Shown here: in pieces, positions 1 to 7,095 of the stretch
Layout: the number at the start of each line of letters is the position of its first letter
How positions within the stretch are numbered: the stretch's first letter is position 1
Assembly (NCBI GenBank): GCA_964640545.1
Contig: CAZXHL010000073.1
Span: 1 to 12,789 of the forward strand
From: JBGSZX01 sp964640545
GTDB taxonomy: Bacteria; Bdellovibrionota; UBA2428
Reading direction: 5' to 3'
Length of the DNA stretch: 12,789 nucleotides
The notes under the pieces: model-generated
Databases searched by the model: none
Seen by the model: only the letters and a program-made list of their open reading frames with translations
Told to the model about the DNA's origin: nothing
Translations under genes and position numbers: made by a program

Positions 1-1555
1 GGAACTCTTTGATCGTTTCCTTGTCTTGTCGCAATCGCAGTTTTCCAAATTCACCTCGGGCAAGGCGGTCAACCATATCGTTTCCGACATTCACGTCGTC
101 AGCCAAGGCCTTCACATCATCGCAGACCTCATCCAAAGCCCGCTCACGATCATTGGCATGCTCGGGTATTTACTCTATCTCAATTGGAAACTAACTCTCG
201 TATGCTTTGTCGCTATTCCGCTCATTGCTATCACTGGCAAGTTACTTGGTGGGAGTGCCCGCAGAAATCAAGCACGCATCCAGCGCACACTGGAAAAGAT
301 TTCCAATCACGTCATCGAAAGTGTTCGTGGACTGAGAACCGCACACGCCTTCAATCAAACCCCTAGACTTCAAAAAGAGTTTTCCGAAAACTTAGACGAG
401 TCCTACAAGCACTATTTAAAACTCGCGAAGATCGAAGAAGTGGTAGCCCCTCTCACAAAATGGGTCACGAGCTGGGTCGGCGCCTTCATCATTGGATTCG
501 GCGGCTACCTCGTCATTCAAGACGCGCCCTTAGTTGAAGCGGGTGATCCACGCGCCTTCACCCCAGGAGCCTTGATCGCCTTCTTGATGGCGGCGGGACG
601 CATTCAGCAACCTCTCAGACAGCTCAACCATGTGAACGTGAGATACCAGCAGATTCTTGCCTCCGCTGAGCGGGTCTATAGAGTGCTTCGAGAAAAACTC
701 GATCCCGTATCAAAAGCGCAAAGTGAATACCTTAATGAATCAGCCAACCGAGAATCCTCTGTTGGAAGCAAAGTAAAGTCCGAATCCACAACTCCGTCTC
801 TTCTTCTAGAATTCGAAGATGTTAGCTTCCGATATCCATCTCGCGAAGGTGAAGAAGAACAAAGCTCTCACGCTCTTCAAAATATTTCACTCAAGCTTGA
901 GCCTGGCAAAAAAGTCGCCCTTGTAGGAAGAAGTGGCTCCGGAAAAAGCACCCTTTCACTTCTCACCCTAAGATTTCTCGACCCTACCGAGGGCAGCATT
1001 AAGCTCGGCGGCAAAGACGCTAGAGAATGGAACCTAGGCGAGTATCGTGATCAGTTCTCCCACGTGAGCCAAGATGTTTATCTCTTCAATCGCTCCATCA
1101 AAGAAAACTTGCTCTTTGCAAAGCCCGGCGCGAGTGATGAAGAAATTCTTTCCGCCCTCAAAAAAGCGGAGATCTACGACTTCGTAAACGAGCTCCCCAA
1201 AGGGATCGAGACACAGACGGGTGAACTTGCGGGAACACTCTCTGGCGGCGAGAAACAACGCCTAGCCATCGCAAGGGCCTTCCTTAAAAATGCACCATTT
1301 CTCATTCTCGACGAGGCGACATCACAACTCGATGCCCACTCCGAAGAAGGCGTGCAAAATGCTTTGAAAGAATTGATGAAGGGCCGCAGTGCGATCGTCA
1401 TTGCGCACAGGCTCTCCACCGTAAGAGAAGTCGACCAAGTGCTCGTTATGGAAAAAGGTCGCATTATCGAACTTGGCAATCCTAACGAACTCCTAGCCGA
1501 AAGCGGCAGCTCTTTTTCTGAGCTTTGGAAAAAGCAAATGGAAAGATCTCACTAA
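1..1555 (+). CDS. msbA: MsbA-like ABC exporter, half-transporter (5' end outside window)
   Basis: An ABC-type exporter with fused membrane and ATPase domains, most like MsbA, which flips lipid A-core across the inner membrane using ATP. The frame is already open at base 2 and reads into a typical exporter segment, so roughly the first 90 residues lie outside the window; the TTG at 26 is not a real start. Hydrophobic segments at about nt 140-250, 455-525 and 560-600 fit TM3-6. The nucleotide-binding domain has Walker A GRSGSGKST (926-952), signature LSGGE (1238-1252) instead of LSGGQ, Walker B LILDEATS (1301-1324) with D-loop SQLD, and an AHRLS switch histidine near 1405. A Ser/Glu-rich linker (about 700-800) joins the two halves. 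lpxH follows after 16 bp, which favours lipid A over a drug substrate; the substrate is inferred from that context only. Confidence 0.8.
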   Translation, partial: ELFDRFLVLSQSQFSKFTSGKAVNHIVSDIHVVSQGLHIIADLIQSPLTIIGMLGYLLYLNWKLTLVCFVAIPLIAITGKLLGGSARRNQARIQRTLEKISNHVIESVRGLRTAHAFNQTPRLQKEFSENLDESYKHYLKLAKIEEVVAPLTKWVTSWVGAFIIGFGGYLVIQDAPLVEAGDPRAFTPGALIAFLMAAGRIQQPLRQLNHVNVRYQQILASAERVYRVLREKLDPVSKAQSEYLNESANRESSVGSKVKSESTTPSLLLEFEDVSFRYPSREGEEEQSSHALQNISLKLEPGKKVALVGRSGSGKSTLSLLTLRFLDPTEGSIKLGGKDAREWNLGEYRDQFSHVSQDVYLFNRSIKENLLFAKPGASDEEILSALKKAEIYDFVNELPKGIETQTGELAGTLSGGEKQRLAIARAFLKNAPFLILDEATSQLDAHSEEGVQNALKELMKGRSAIVIAHRLSTVREVDQVLVMEKGRIIELGNPNELLAESGSSFSELWKKQMERSH

Positions 1556-1571
1556 GGGCAAACGCAGCACT

Positions 1572-2327
1572 ATGAAAATTGCGATCTTTTCCGACCTACA
1601 CCTTTCAACTCATCGATTTCCAGGCCACGAAACTCTATTCGTTGATACTCTATCGAAACTTCGCAAAGAATGTGATGAGCTCTGGCTCTTGGGCGACATC
1701 TACGACTTAATGATTGGACCATACGACTTCTGGAAGGCTCGCCACAAAAACTTCTTTGATGAGTTAGCCCAGTGGACCGCCGCAGGAAAAACCGTCACAT
1801 GGATGCAGGGCAATCATGACTTTTACTTAGAAGACCTGCTCAGCAAAGCATCCATCACCGTAAGCGATGACCACATTCTAAAAAAAGTTGAGGGCATACC
1901 GTGCTATCTAGCCCACGGAGACCTCGTCGACCAGAACGATGAGGCCTATTTGGAATGGAGAGCCAAGACTCGATCTCCAGGTTTTAGAAAAGTCCTCGAT
2001 CTGATTCCAGGCTTTCTGAAAGAGTCCGTGATCACCGGCATCGGTGATGCCCTCAGCAAGAAGAGCCGAAAGAAGCAGCGGGACTACTCTGCCACTCCAG
2101 AATCGGAAGCCTTGATCAAAAAGTTTCGATCCTTCGCTGAGGAGAAATGGAAGAATGAGGCTCAGGCCGTATTTCTAGGCCATTCCCACGTGGATGATTT
2201 GCACCTATCCGAGGACAAAAAGTCCTTCTATCTCAACCTCGGAACTTGGCTTGATGGCGCGCCTCGTTATGCCATTTGGGACGCTGGGGAGTATAACTAT
2301 CCCAAGGTTATAAAATTAGATGTCTGA
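1572..2327 (+). CDS. lpxH: LpxH-like UDP-2,3-diacylglucosamine diphosphatase
   Basis: A calcineurin-like metallophosphoesterase of 251 aa (E. coli LpxH is 240), probably hydrolysing UDP-2,3-diacylglucosamine to lipid X and UMP, the fourth step of lipid A synthesis at the inner membrane face. The metal ligands fall almost where they do in E. coli LpxH: SDLHLS (D8, H10), LLGDIYD (D42), GNHDF (N81, H82), AHGD (H115) and GHSH (H204, H206). The insert after H115, with an EAYLEWRAK stretch and a basic helical part up to about residue 170, also resembles the LpxH lid. GNHDF rather than GNRDF is the form seen in LpxH2-like enzymes, so LpxH versus LpxH2 is unsettled. The ATG lies 16 bp behind the ABC gene; the AGGG at 1555-1558 is a distant, weak ribosome site, suggesting translation coupled to the gene before it. 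Confidence 0.75.
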   Translation: MKIAIFSDLHLSTHRFPGHETLFVDTLSKLRKECDELWLLGDIYDLMIGPYDFWKARHKNFFDELAQWTAAGKTVTWMQGNHDFYLEDLLSKASITVSDDHILKKVEGIPCYLAHGDLVDQNDEAYLEWRAKTRSPGFRKVLDLIPGFLKESVITGIGDALSKKSRKKQRDYSATPESEALIKKFRSFAEEKWKNEAQAVFLGHSHVDDLHLSEDKKSFYLNLGTWLDGAPRYAIWDAGEYNYPKVIKLDV

Positions 2328-3048
2328 CTCAGATAGTGGTTACTACAAAAAGCCTTTTTGGATTTATTTCGTCTCCGCCTTGTTTCTCACAACTCCAGTT
2401 CTGCATTTGATGTGGACACTGCGAATGGCGGGCGAAGCTAATTGGTATTCGCCTCTAACCATGATTGAGTGGCTTCCCCATCTCAACCCAGCCCCCGCCG
2501 TCATCTCTGCCCTTCTTTTCATCGCAGGATTTTCAATCTTATTTGTCAGAAAGTGGGCTTGGTGGATGGGCATTTTGTCCCTGGCTGCACTTTGCTTCTA
2601 CAACATCTCAATCGTTCGCAATTTTTACAGCGATGATTGGATGGTCATGACACTTTCGACAGTGGGAAGCGGCCTCTTGCTGCTCTTGCTTTATGTTTCA
2701 GACTTCAAACAGCCCTTCTTCAACCAACGCCTGAGATGGTGGGAGACGGACCCACGTTACATGGTGAATGTTCCCGTTAAATTGCAAGGTCATTCCCACG
2801 CGGTGGTGTTGATGGACGTCTCAAAAAGCGGAATCCTACTTCAGCCTTTAGACAATATTGAAATTGAGTTTCCCTCTGAAGCCATCGTCGAAATTAACAG
2901 CGAGCTTCATTTGCCGTGTATCTTCTCTCGCAAGACTGAAGCGGGTGCGGCCTATAGAATCATTTCGATTTCCAGGCACCAATCGCGCTACCTAAGAAAT
3001 TGGCTGGATCTTCTAGCCAAAGAACCCGAACGCAAAGTTAGGGATTAA
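2320..3048 (+). CDS. four-helix membrane protein with C-terminal PilZ-like domain
   Basis: A 242-aa inner-membrane protein. Hydrophobic segments at about residues 13-31, 59-76, 79-96 and 108-126 make four membrane helices, followed by a soluble domain of about 110 residues. That domain starts ETDPRYMVNVPVKL (142-155) and has DVSKSG at 166-171, the layout of a PilZ domain that binds cyclic di-GMP. The D-x-S-x-x-G half is intact. In the R-x-x-x-R half only the second arginine (R146) is in place and E142 sits at the first, so c-di-GMP binding is uncertain. The ATG at 2320 overlaps the end of lpxH by 8 bp, implying translational coupling and co-expression with lipid A genes. The AAGG at 2304-2307 is too far upstream to be a good ribosome site. 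The helical part is not a family I recognise. PilZ assignment is by motif only. Confidence 0.7.
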   Translation: MSDSDSGYYKKPFWIYFVSALFLTTPVLHLMWTLRMAGEANWYSPLTMIEWLPHLNPAPAVISALLFIAGFSILFVRKWAWWMGILSLAALCFYNISIVRNFYSDDWMVMTLSTVGSGLLLLLLYVSDFKQPFFNQRLRWWETDPRYMVNVPVKLQGHSHAVVLMDVSKSGILLQPLDNIEIEFPSEAIVEINSELHLPCIFSRKTEAGAAYRIISISRHQSRYLRNWLDLLAKEPERKVRD

Positions 3049-3073
3049 ACACTTCCCGGCGCACAGTAGAGAC
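3049..3073. other. convergent spacer between the pilZ-like gene and tamB
   Basis: Only 25 bp separate the two stop codons. No stem followed by a T run is visible on either strand, so the two converging transcripts probably end inside each other's coding sequence or rely on a factor. Confidence 0.6.
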
Positions 3074-5230
3074 TCAGTAAGCAATAATCTTTTGGAGCAT
3101 CAAGCCGTAGTTGCTGGAACTATCGCGCGACTTTGAAGAACTCTTCGCCGTGCTTTCCACATACCAGCCATTACCAAGCGGCCTGCGCACACCGACACTT
3201 TCGACTCCCCCTTGCTCAACCCCTAACTGAAGGGAACTCTTTGACGTTAAGCGAATGCTGGTCTTCACGGCCGACGATTCAGGATCGTAAACAACACTTT
3301 GAATGCGAGTCCCCGCAAGTAGATAGAGCGTCGCCAGAGAGAACACACCACGGGTCATGCTGGAGCGAATGCCACTAACTCCCTTAGCGTTAGAGGCGTC
3401 GATTTCAGACATGGGCTGCCCAAATAAGAGAACGGAATAAATATCATCTTCAGGCAAAGGAGGCTCACTTCGAAAGGCCCAAAAAGGTGCTTCCAAATGA
3501 CCCTGGACATCTAGGAAAATTTTATACTCAGGCAGTGGAAAAATGATCTTCGCATCAATCAATCCATCCTCCGGTCCCCGCCAATCAACGCGGGCTTTCC
3601 TGACTTGAATGGGTCTTCTTAGAATCTCAAGATCCATCGGGAGTAGTTCCACATAACCCTTCTCGGGCCCTAGCTCGCTGACCATTAAATCGATTGAAAA
3701 CTTTAAATCCTCCTTAAGCTGCGACGTTGAAAAAACCAGTGGCTGCTTGGTTGCTATAATGAGCTGCAAATCCGATTTTGATCTTTTCTTTTTCGCCTTG
3801 GAATCGTCATCAGGCTCCGAACTAGCAATTTTCATTCGTGAGTCGGGCACGATCTGGGTCACGGGATGCCGAGCATTCACCTTTGGCAAAAGAATTCGAA
3901 TTTTGCCAAGTTCAACACGAAGAGAAGTATTTTGGACCTCCACATCCCAGGCATCTTTGAGCTTCACCTCTGCGGAGGCATCCGTTCGGAAATGAAGCTC
4001 CTGATTTTCTCCGCTTAAATTCACAACAAGGGGAACTACCACCTTCATACTTCGAGGATCCTTCAAAGATTCAAAAGTTATCCTGGCTGACATGTCACCA
4101 TTCATCAAAGAAAGCGGCGCTGGAAGTTCATTATAAATTGTGGGAAGAGCCAAAAGAAATTTCTTCACATTTGGCACGGTCAAAGAAAGTTCTGATCGCG
4201 CGAGGAATTCAACGACCTCTTTTTGAAGCTCGCTAATTTCCTCTGCAATCTTGAAGGTCGGCTTATGGCCTCGAAATTGAATATTGCCGGGACCAAAAAC
4301 TGCAAGAAGCTCGACTTCTAGATCTTTTATAACTTTTTCTAAAAGATTAGCAGCAAGAGCGCCCTTCACCATTAAACTTGTTTTTGCTTCTTTAAAACTT
4401 TTTGATACTTTTTTATTGTCGATTTTTGATACTGCTGACATTTGAAGTTCAAAGGAGCTAAAACTTTGAAGTTCATTCAAATTTTTCACATAAACTTCAA
4501 GTTTGGGCTCGAGTAGTTGAATGGATTGTTCTGGAAGCTGAAAAGCCTCTGCTAGAATACCTAACTTTGCAGTCTCGCGGCTTAAGGAGGCATCGAGATG
4601 AAGCTTAGGCCATTCTCCACCTGGGAGAATGACATCGGCCTGAACTTGCAACTCCCCACCCCATTTGACCACAAGGTTTTGAGTGTCCACCAGTGATGCT
4701 TGATTGGATATGACGCTCAATCTTTCGATTTGCACATTTAAACCCGGCAAAGGGAGGTCGAATATCTTCTGGTAGACCTCTTTCCATGGGGTGGAATCCT
4801 CACTCTTTTTGCTTTCATCCCTGATCGGACTCACTTCGTCCTCAAGGAGCACGACTTCAATCGCCGTTGAATCTACATTGGCAATTCCCAAGGGATCAAA
4901 ACGAAACCCATCCTCAAAACCCCAGCCTACCTTAATTGAAAAATCGAAGTTTGTATCCGTAAGCTTTATAGAGGCAGAAGGCACGCGGCTTATTCCGTTG
5001 AGCCCCAAGACCTTTAGGTCAAAGCGCAGACCGATTCCCTCAGAAGAGCCAAGTTTTAAAGATAGCTCGTCCCACTTGAGTTCCTTCGTGTATTCCGAAT
5101 CTTTGACATAGGAAATCAACCACTCCTCACTGATAAAAGTCTGTGGAAACTTTAAGAGCAGAACTATAGCTAGAACTAGCAAAGCAAGGAGCGACAACAG
5201 TGTGAGCAGTAGATACCTCAAATACTTCAC
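3074..5230 (-). CDS. tamB: TamB-like translocation and assembly module protein (DUF490)
   Basis: Inner-membrane-anchored periplasmic protein that with TamA spans the envelope and helps deliver outer-membrane proteins or phospholipids. A single N-terminal helix (residues about 5-27, Leu-rich after a Lys/Arg start) acts as the anchor. Most of the rest is alternating hydrophobic/polar strands, as expected of the AsmA/TamB groove. The C-terminal 150 residues carry the most conserved DUF490 part: FRSEPPLPEDD, then VLLFGQPMSE, a Ser/Thr-rich strand region and a final QKIIAY. A lysine-rich linker (SKAKKKRSKS) lies near residue 480. At 718 aa it is much shorter than E. coli TamB (about 1,260), mainly in the middle. 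The start is GTG at 5230, only 2 bp past the tamA stop and served by GGGAGGA. tamA directly upstream supports the call. Confidence 0.85.
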   Translation of the reverse strand: MKYLRYLLLTLLSLLALLVLAIVLLLKFPQTFISEEWLISYVKDSEYTKELKWDELSLKLGSSEGIGLRFDLKVLGLNGISRVPSASIKLTDTNFDFSIKVGWGFEDGFRFDPLGIANVDSTAIEVVLLEDEVSPIRDESKKSEDSTPWKEVYQKIFDLPLPGLNVQIERLSVISNQASLVDTQNLVVKWGGELQVQADVILPGGEWPKLHLDASLSRETAKLGILAEAFQLPEQSIQLLEPKLEVYVKNLNELQSFSSFELQMSAVSKIDNKKVSKSFKEAKTSLMVKGALAANLLEKVIKDLEVELLAVFGPGNIQFRGHKPTFKIAEEISELQKEVVEFLARSELSLTVPNVKKFLLALPTIYNELPAPLSLMNGDMSARITFESLKDPRSMKVVVPLVVNLSGENQELHFRTDASAEVKLKDAWDVEVQNTSLRVELGKIRILLPKVNARHPVTQIVPDSRMKIASSEPDDDSKAKKKRSKSDLQLIIATKQPLVFSTSQLKEDLKFSIDLMVSELGPEKGYVELLPMDLEILRRPIQVRKARVDWRGPEDGLIDAKIIFPLPEYKIFLDVQGHLEAPFWAFRSEPPLPEDDIYSVLLFGQPMSEIDASNAKGVSGIRSSMTRGVFSLATLYLLAGTRIQSVVYDPESSAVKTSIRLTSKSSLQLGVEQGGVESVGVRRPLGNGWYVESTAKSSSKSRDSSSNYGLMLQKIIAY

Positions 5231-5232
5231 GG

Positions 5233-6991
5233 CTAAAATTGTCCTCCCAGCCCTGCATGAAAATATACATTTCTAGTAGATGTGGTCGAGACATAGCCCT
5301 GCACAAGCCCAAGGGGAGAGAGCCAACGTAGGCCAAACCCTGTGGACCAAAACAAATTGGAGTCGAAGGTCATCGAGCTAAGCCCATACTTTCCAGCATC
5401 GAAGAAGATATAGGGGAAGAGTGTATCCAATATCAATCGGCTTCCCCTGATCTCCCCACCAAAGTAAATCGAAGTCAAAGCCCCCAGACCAGAGTTCTCC
5501 GGCAATTCGTCCAATTCAAAACCCCGTAGATTACTGAAGCCGCCAAGATAAGTTTTGGATGAGGGAGGAAGCAAATCCAAAGAAGGCGCATCGCTTCTGG
5601 ATATAGCCCCCCCCCACCTTAAGGCCCCATAGAATTTCTTGGAGCCTGAAAGTTTGAGAGGATCGACCCAAACGCTATTGAGCTCCATACGTGTGGTTGT
5701 GTAATCGGCCCCCATAGCTTTTCCGCGGTGGACAAAATTGAGCTTATTCCAAAGCCCCTGATCGGCAACGATATCCGAAACTTCATAGCCATGACTCATG
5801 TGATCCACAGACACAAAGAGCTCGATCGCCTTATCATTTTTCAACTGACCACCTGAACTGTCGTCTCCAAACCAATTGGCCGTCAAGGATGGCCCAGCAC
5901 CCATACGTATAAAATGATTCTGAAGATCCCACGAACGAAACAGTCCGAGATCGAGCTGGGATTTTATTTCTCTAANNNNNNNNNNACAACAAACTCTCTT
6001 TCCATGAAATCAACAGTTTTTCTCTAAAATCGTCACGAGATTTTCTCTGCAATCTCGCTTCAGGCTGAACAGCGAGCCTGGGGTGCTGTGTCCACAGATA
6101 GTATTCCGTCAGTGTGTTGATCGCCTGATCTGGCTTGGACACCTGCGCATCCAAACTCAGCTTGGATGCCATTTGTTTGAAGCGGTGATTGTCCCAGCTG
6201 AAATTTACGAATGGCCCACGTTCCGTATCAATCCCCACACCAAAACGCACGGTCTTCGGTGGGCCCAGCATAAAACTTTGCTCTAATAGCGGCTTAGCCC
6301 CACGACAAATATTACGAACGTTCGTGGCATGAACTATGTTTTCACGAAGCAAGCGCTTCTCATAGAGATCAATTTTGCTAACGTCATAGACCTGATCCAT
6401 CTTGAAAGGCTGGAAACGTAGAAAGGCCGCCTCGTGAAGTGATGTTGGATAAAGTATTTCAAGACTTTCAAAATTCACTTGCTTCCCGCGACGAATACTT
6501 ACACGCACAACCTCGCCCAAGGACTCCACTTCAACCTCTGGACATGGATAGCCCTCGAGCTTTAACTCCCGGGCGACTTCAGCTTGCACACTATTTAATA
6601 AACCAGGAGTCATAACAGACCCGGCAAATCTGGCTTCGATGGACTTCAATATTTCACTTTCGCCAGTCGTCTTTTCCTGAATTTCTTGCAAACGAAATTG
6701 CTTTCCCGTTCGAATCAAAAGAGTTTTATTCTCGAACTGAAATTTGGGATCGAGATAGCCTCTTTTCTGAAGAAAAGCCTTGGCATGTAAGCTGGCTTGA
6801 TATTCTGGAATCTCACGATACCCCTTGCTTTCCGAATCCCCGCAAAGCCAATCCAATTCTCCTTGCTCAAAAGATGGACTAATCGAGTGATCTATTGTGA
6901 CCCCTGGACAAAGCTGCACAAAATCCTCTGGCGAAGCCAAAGCTTGTAGCGAAAAGCTCACCAAGAATAGAACGGTCAGAGATACGATCAT
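5233..6991 (-). CDS. tamA: TamA-like outer-membrane protein (Omp85 family), crossed by an assembly gap
   Basis: Outer-membrane barrel of the BamA/TamA family, partner of TamB. I chose the ATG at 6991 because it opens with a hydrophobic signal peptide ending LQALA-S (cut about residue 19/20); a TTG at 7036 would add 15 residues before it and has no ribosome site. Residues about 20-250 read as three POTRA domains, with cysteines at 28, 50, 150 and 229 that could form disulfides. The barrel begins near residue 255. The loop-6 motif LRGF, here NLRGFELDEL (RGF at 5518-5526), and a final phenylalanine (GGQF) are family hallmarks. Ten Ns at 5976-5985 interrupt the barrel. Both sides stay open: 335 codons before and 246 after, already matching the length of E. 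coli TamA (577), so little is missing and the gene is probably intact. A G9 tract lies at 5607-5615. Confidence 0.85.
5242..5248 (-). promoter_or_regulatory. ribosome binding site of tamB
   Basis: GGGAGGA on the minus strand, 11 nt before the GTG at 5230 and inside the last codons of tamA. This strong Shine-Dalgarno sequence decides the GTG start and indicates that tamA and tamB are translated from one message. Confidence 0.7.
5607..5615 (-). repeat. G9 homopolymer in tamA coding strand
   Basis: Nine consecutive G in the coding strand encode Trp-Gly-Gly-Ala (TGG GGG GGG GCT). The reading frame with nine G continues into the conserved LRGF loop, so nine is the in-frame length. Loss or gain of one G would remove about the last 125 residues of the barrel. 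Confidence 0.9.
5976..5985. other. assembly gap (10 Ns) inside tamA
   Basis: A fixed-size run of ten Ns, a usual scaffolding placeholder rather than a measured length. The tamA codons on the two sides leave 1 nt and 2 nt over, so the true missing length must be a multiple of three (zero included) if the gene is whole. Confidence 0.95.
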
Positions 6992-7095
6992 ATGGAAGAC
7001 CCAGAGATAACATAAGAGAGGCTCCCAAAGCAGCAAATTTTAAGGATGGGTATCCGATACCTGTATCTGGCACCTCACCTACCTCACCCAGGAAG
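6992..7095. other. 104-bp spacer between spoVR and tamA
   Basis: Read on the minus strand this spacer holds, in order, a GGTGAGGT tandem repeat, two adjacent 13-bp GGT..GATAC units and an AT-rich stretch before the tamA ATG. A weak promoter may be present (TTGCTG, 16 bp, TATGTT, about 17 nt before the ATG), but matches to consensus are poor. No Shine-Dalgarno sequence better than CTGGG precedes the ATG. No stem with a T run was seen, so readthrough from spoVR into tamA is possible. Confidence 0.5.
7049..7089 (-). repeat. GGT-rich intergenic repeat cluster with palindrome
   Basis: On the minus strand, two 9-bp units GGGTGAGGT and AGGTGAGGT (7072-7089, 8 of 9 identical) run into two abutting 13-bp units, GGTGCCAGATACA (7062-7074) and GGTATCGGATACC (7049-7061), which differ at four positions, three of them transitions. 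The second is a perfect 6-bp inverted repeat around one base, and the first ends with GATAC that also pairs with the next GTATC. Function unknown: an operator, a dispersed repeat or chance low complexity. Confidence 0.6.

Noticed and set aside
1..12. 12-mer GGAACTCTTTGA repeated at 3233-3244
   Set aside because: Both copies are inside unrelated coding sequence in different contexts; the match does not extend and is probably chance.
26..28. TTG as start codon of the ABC exporter
   Set aside because: The same frame is open to base 2 and encodes conserved exporter sequence, so the gene simply enters from outside the window.
3000..3020. Inverted repeat TTGGCT/AGCCAA as a terminator for the PilZ-like gene
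   Set aside because: The stem is only 6 bp, lies inside the coding sequence and is not followed by a T run.
4791..5111. 106-codon open frame antisense to tamB
   Set aside because: Fully inside tamB with no ribosome site and no protein-like composition.
6879..7073. Alternative upstream starts for tamA, including TTG at 7036
   Set aside because: No ribosome site precedes the TTG, and it would place 15 residues before a clean signal peptide that begins at the ATG at 6991.
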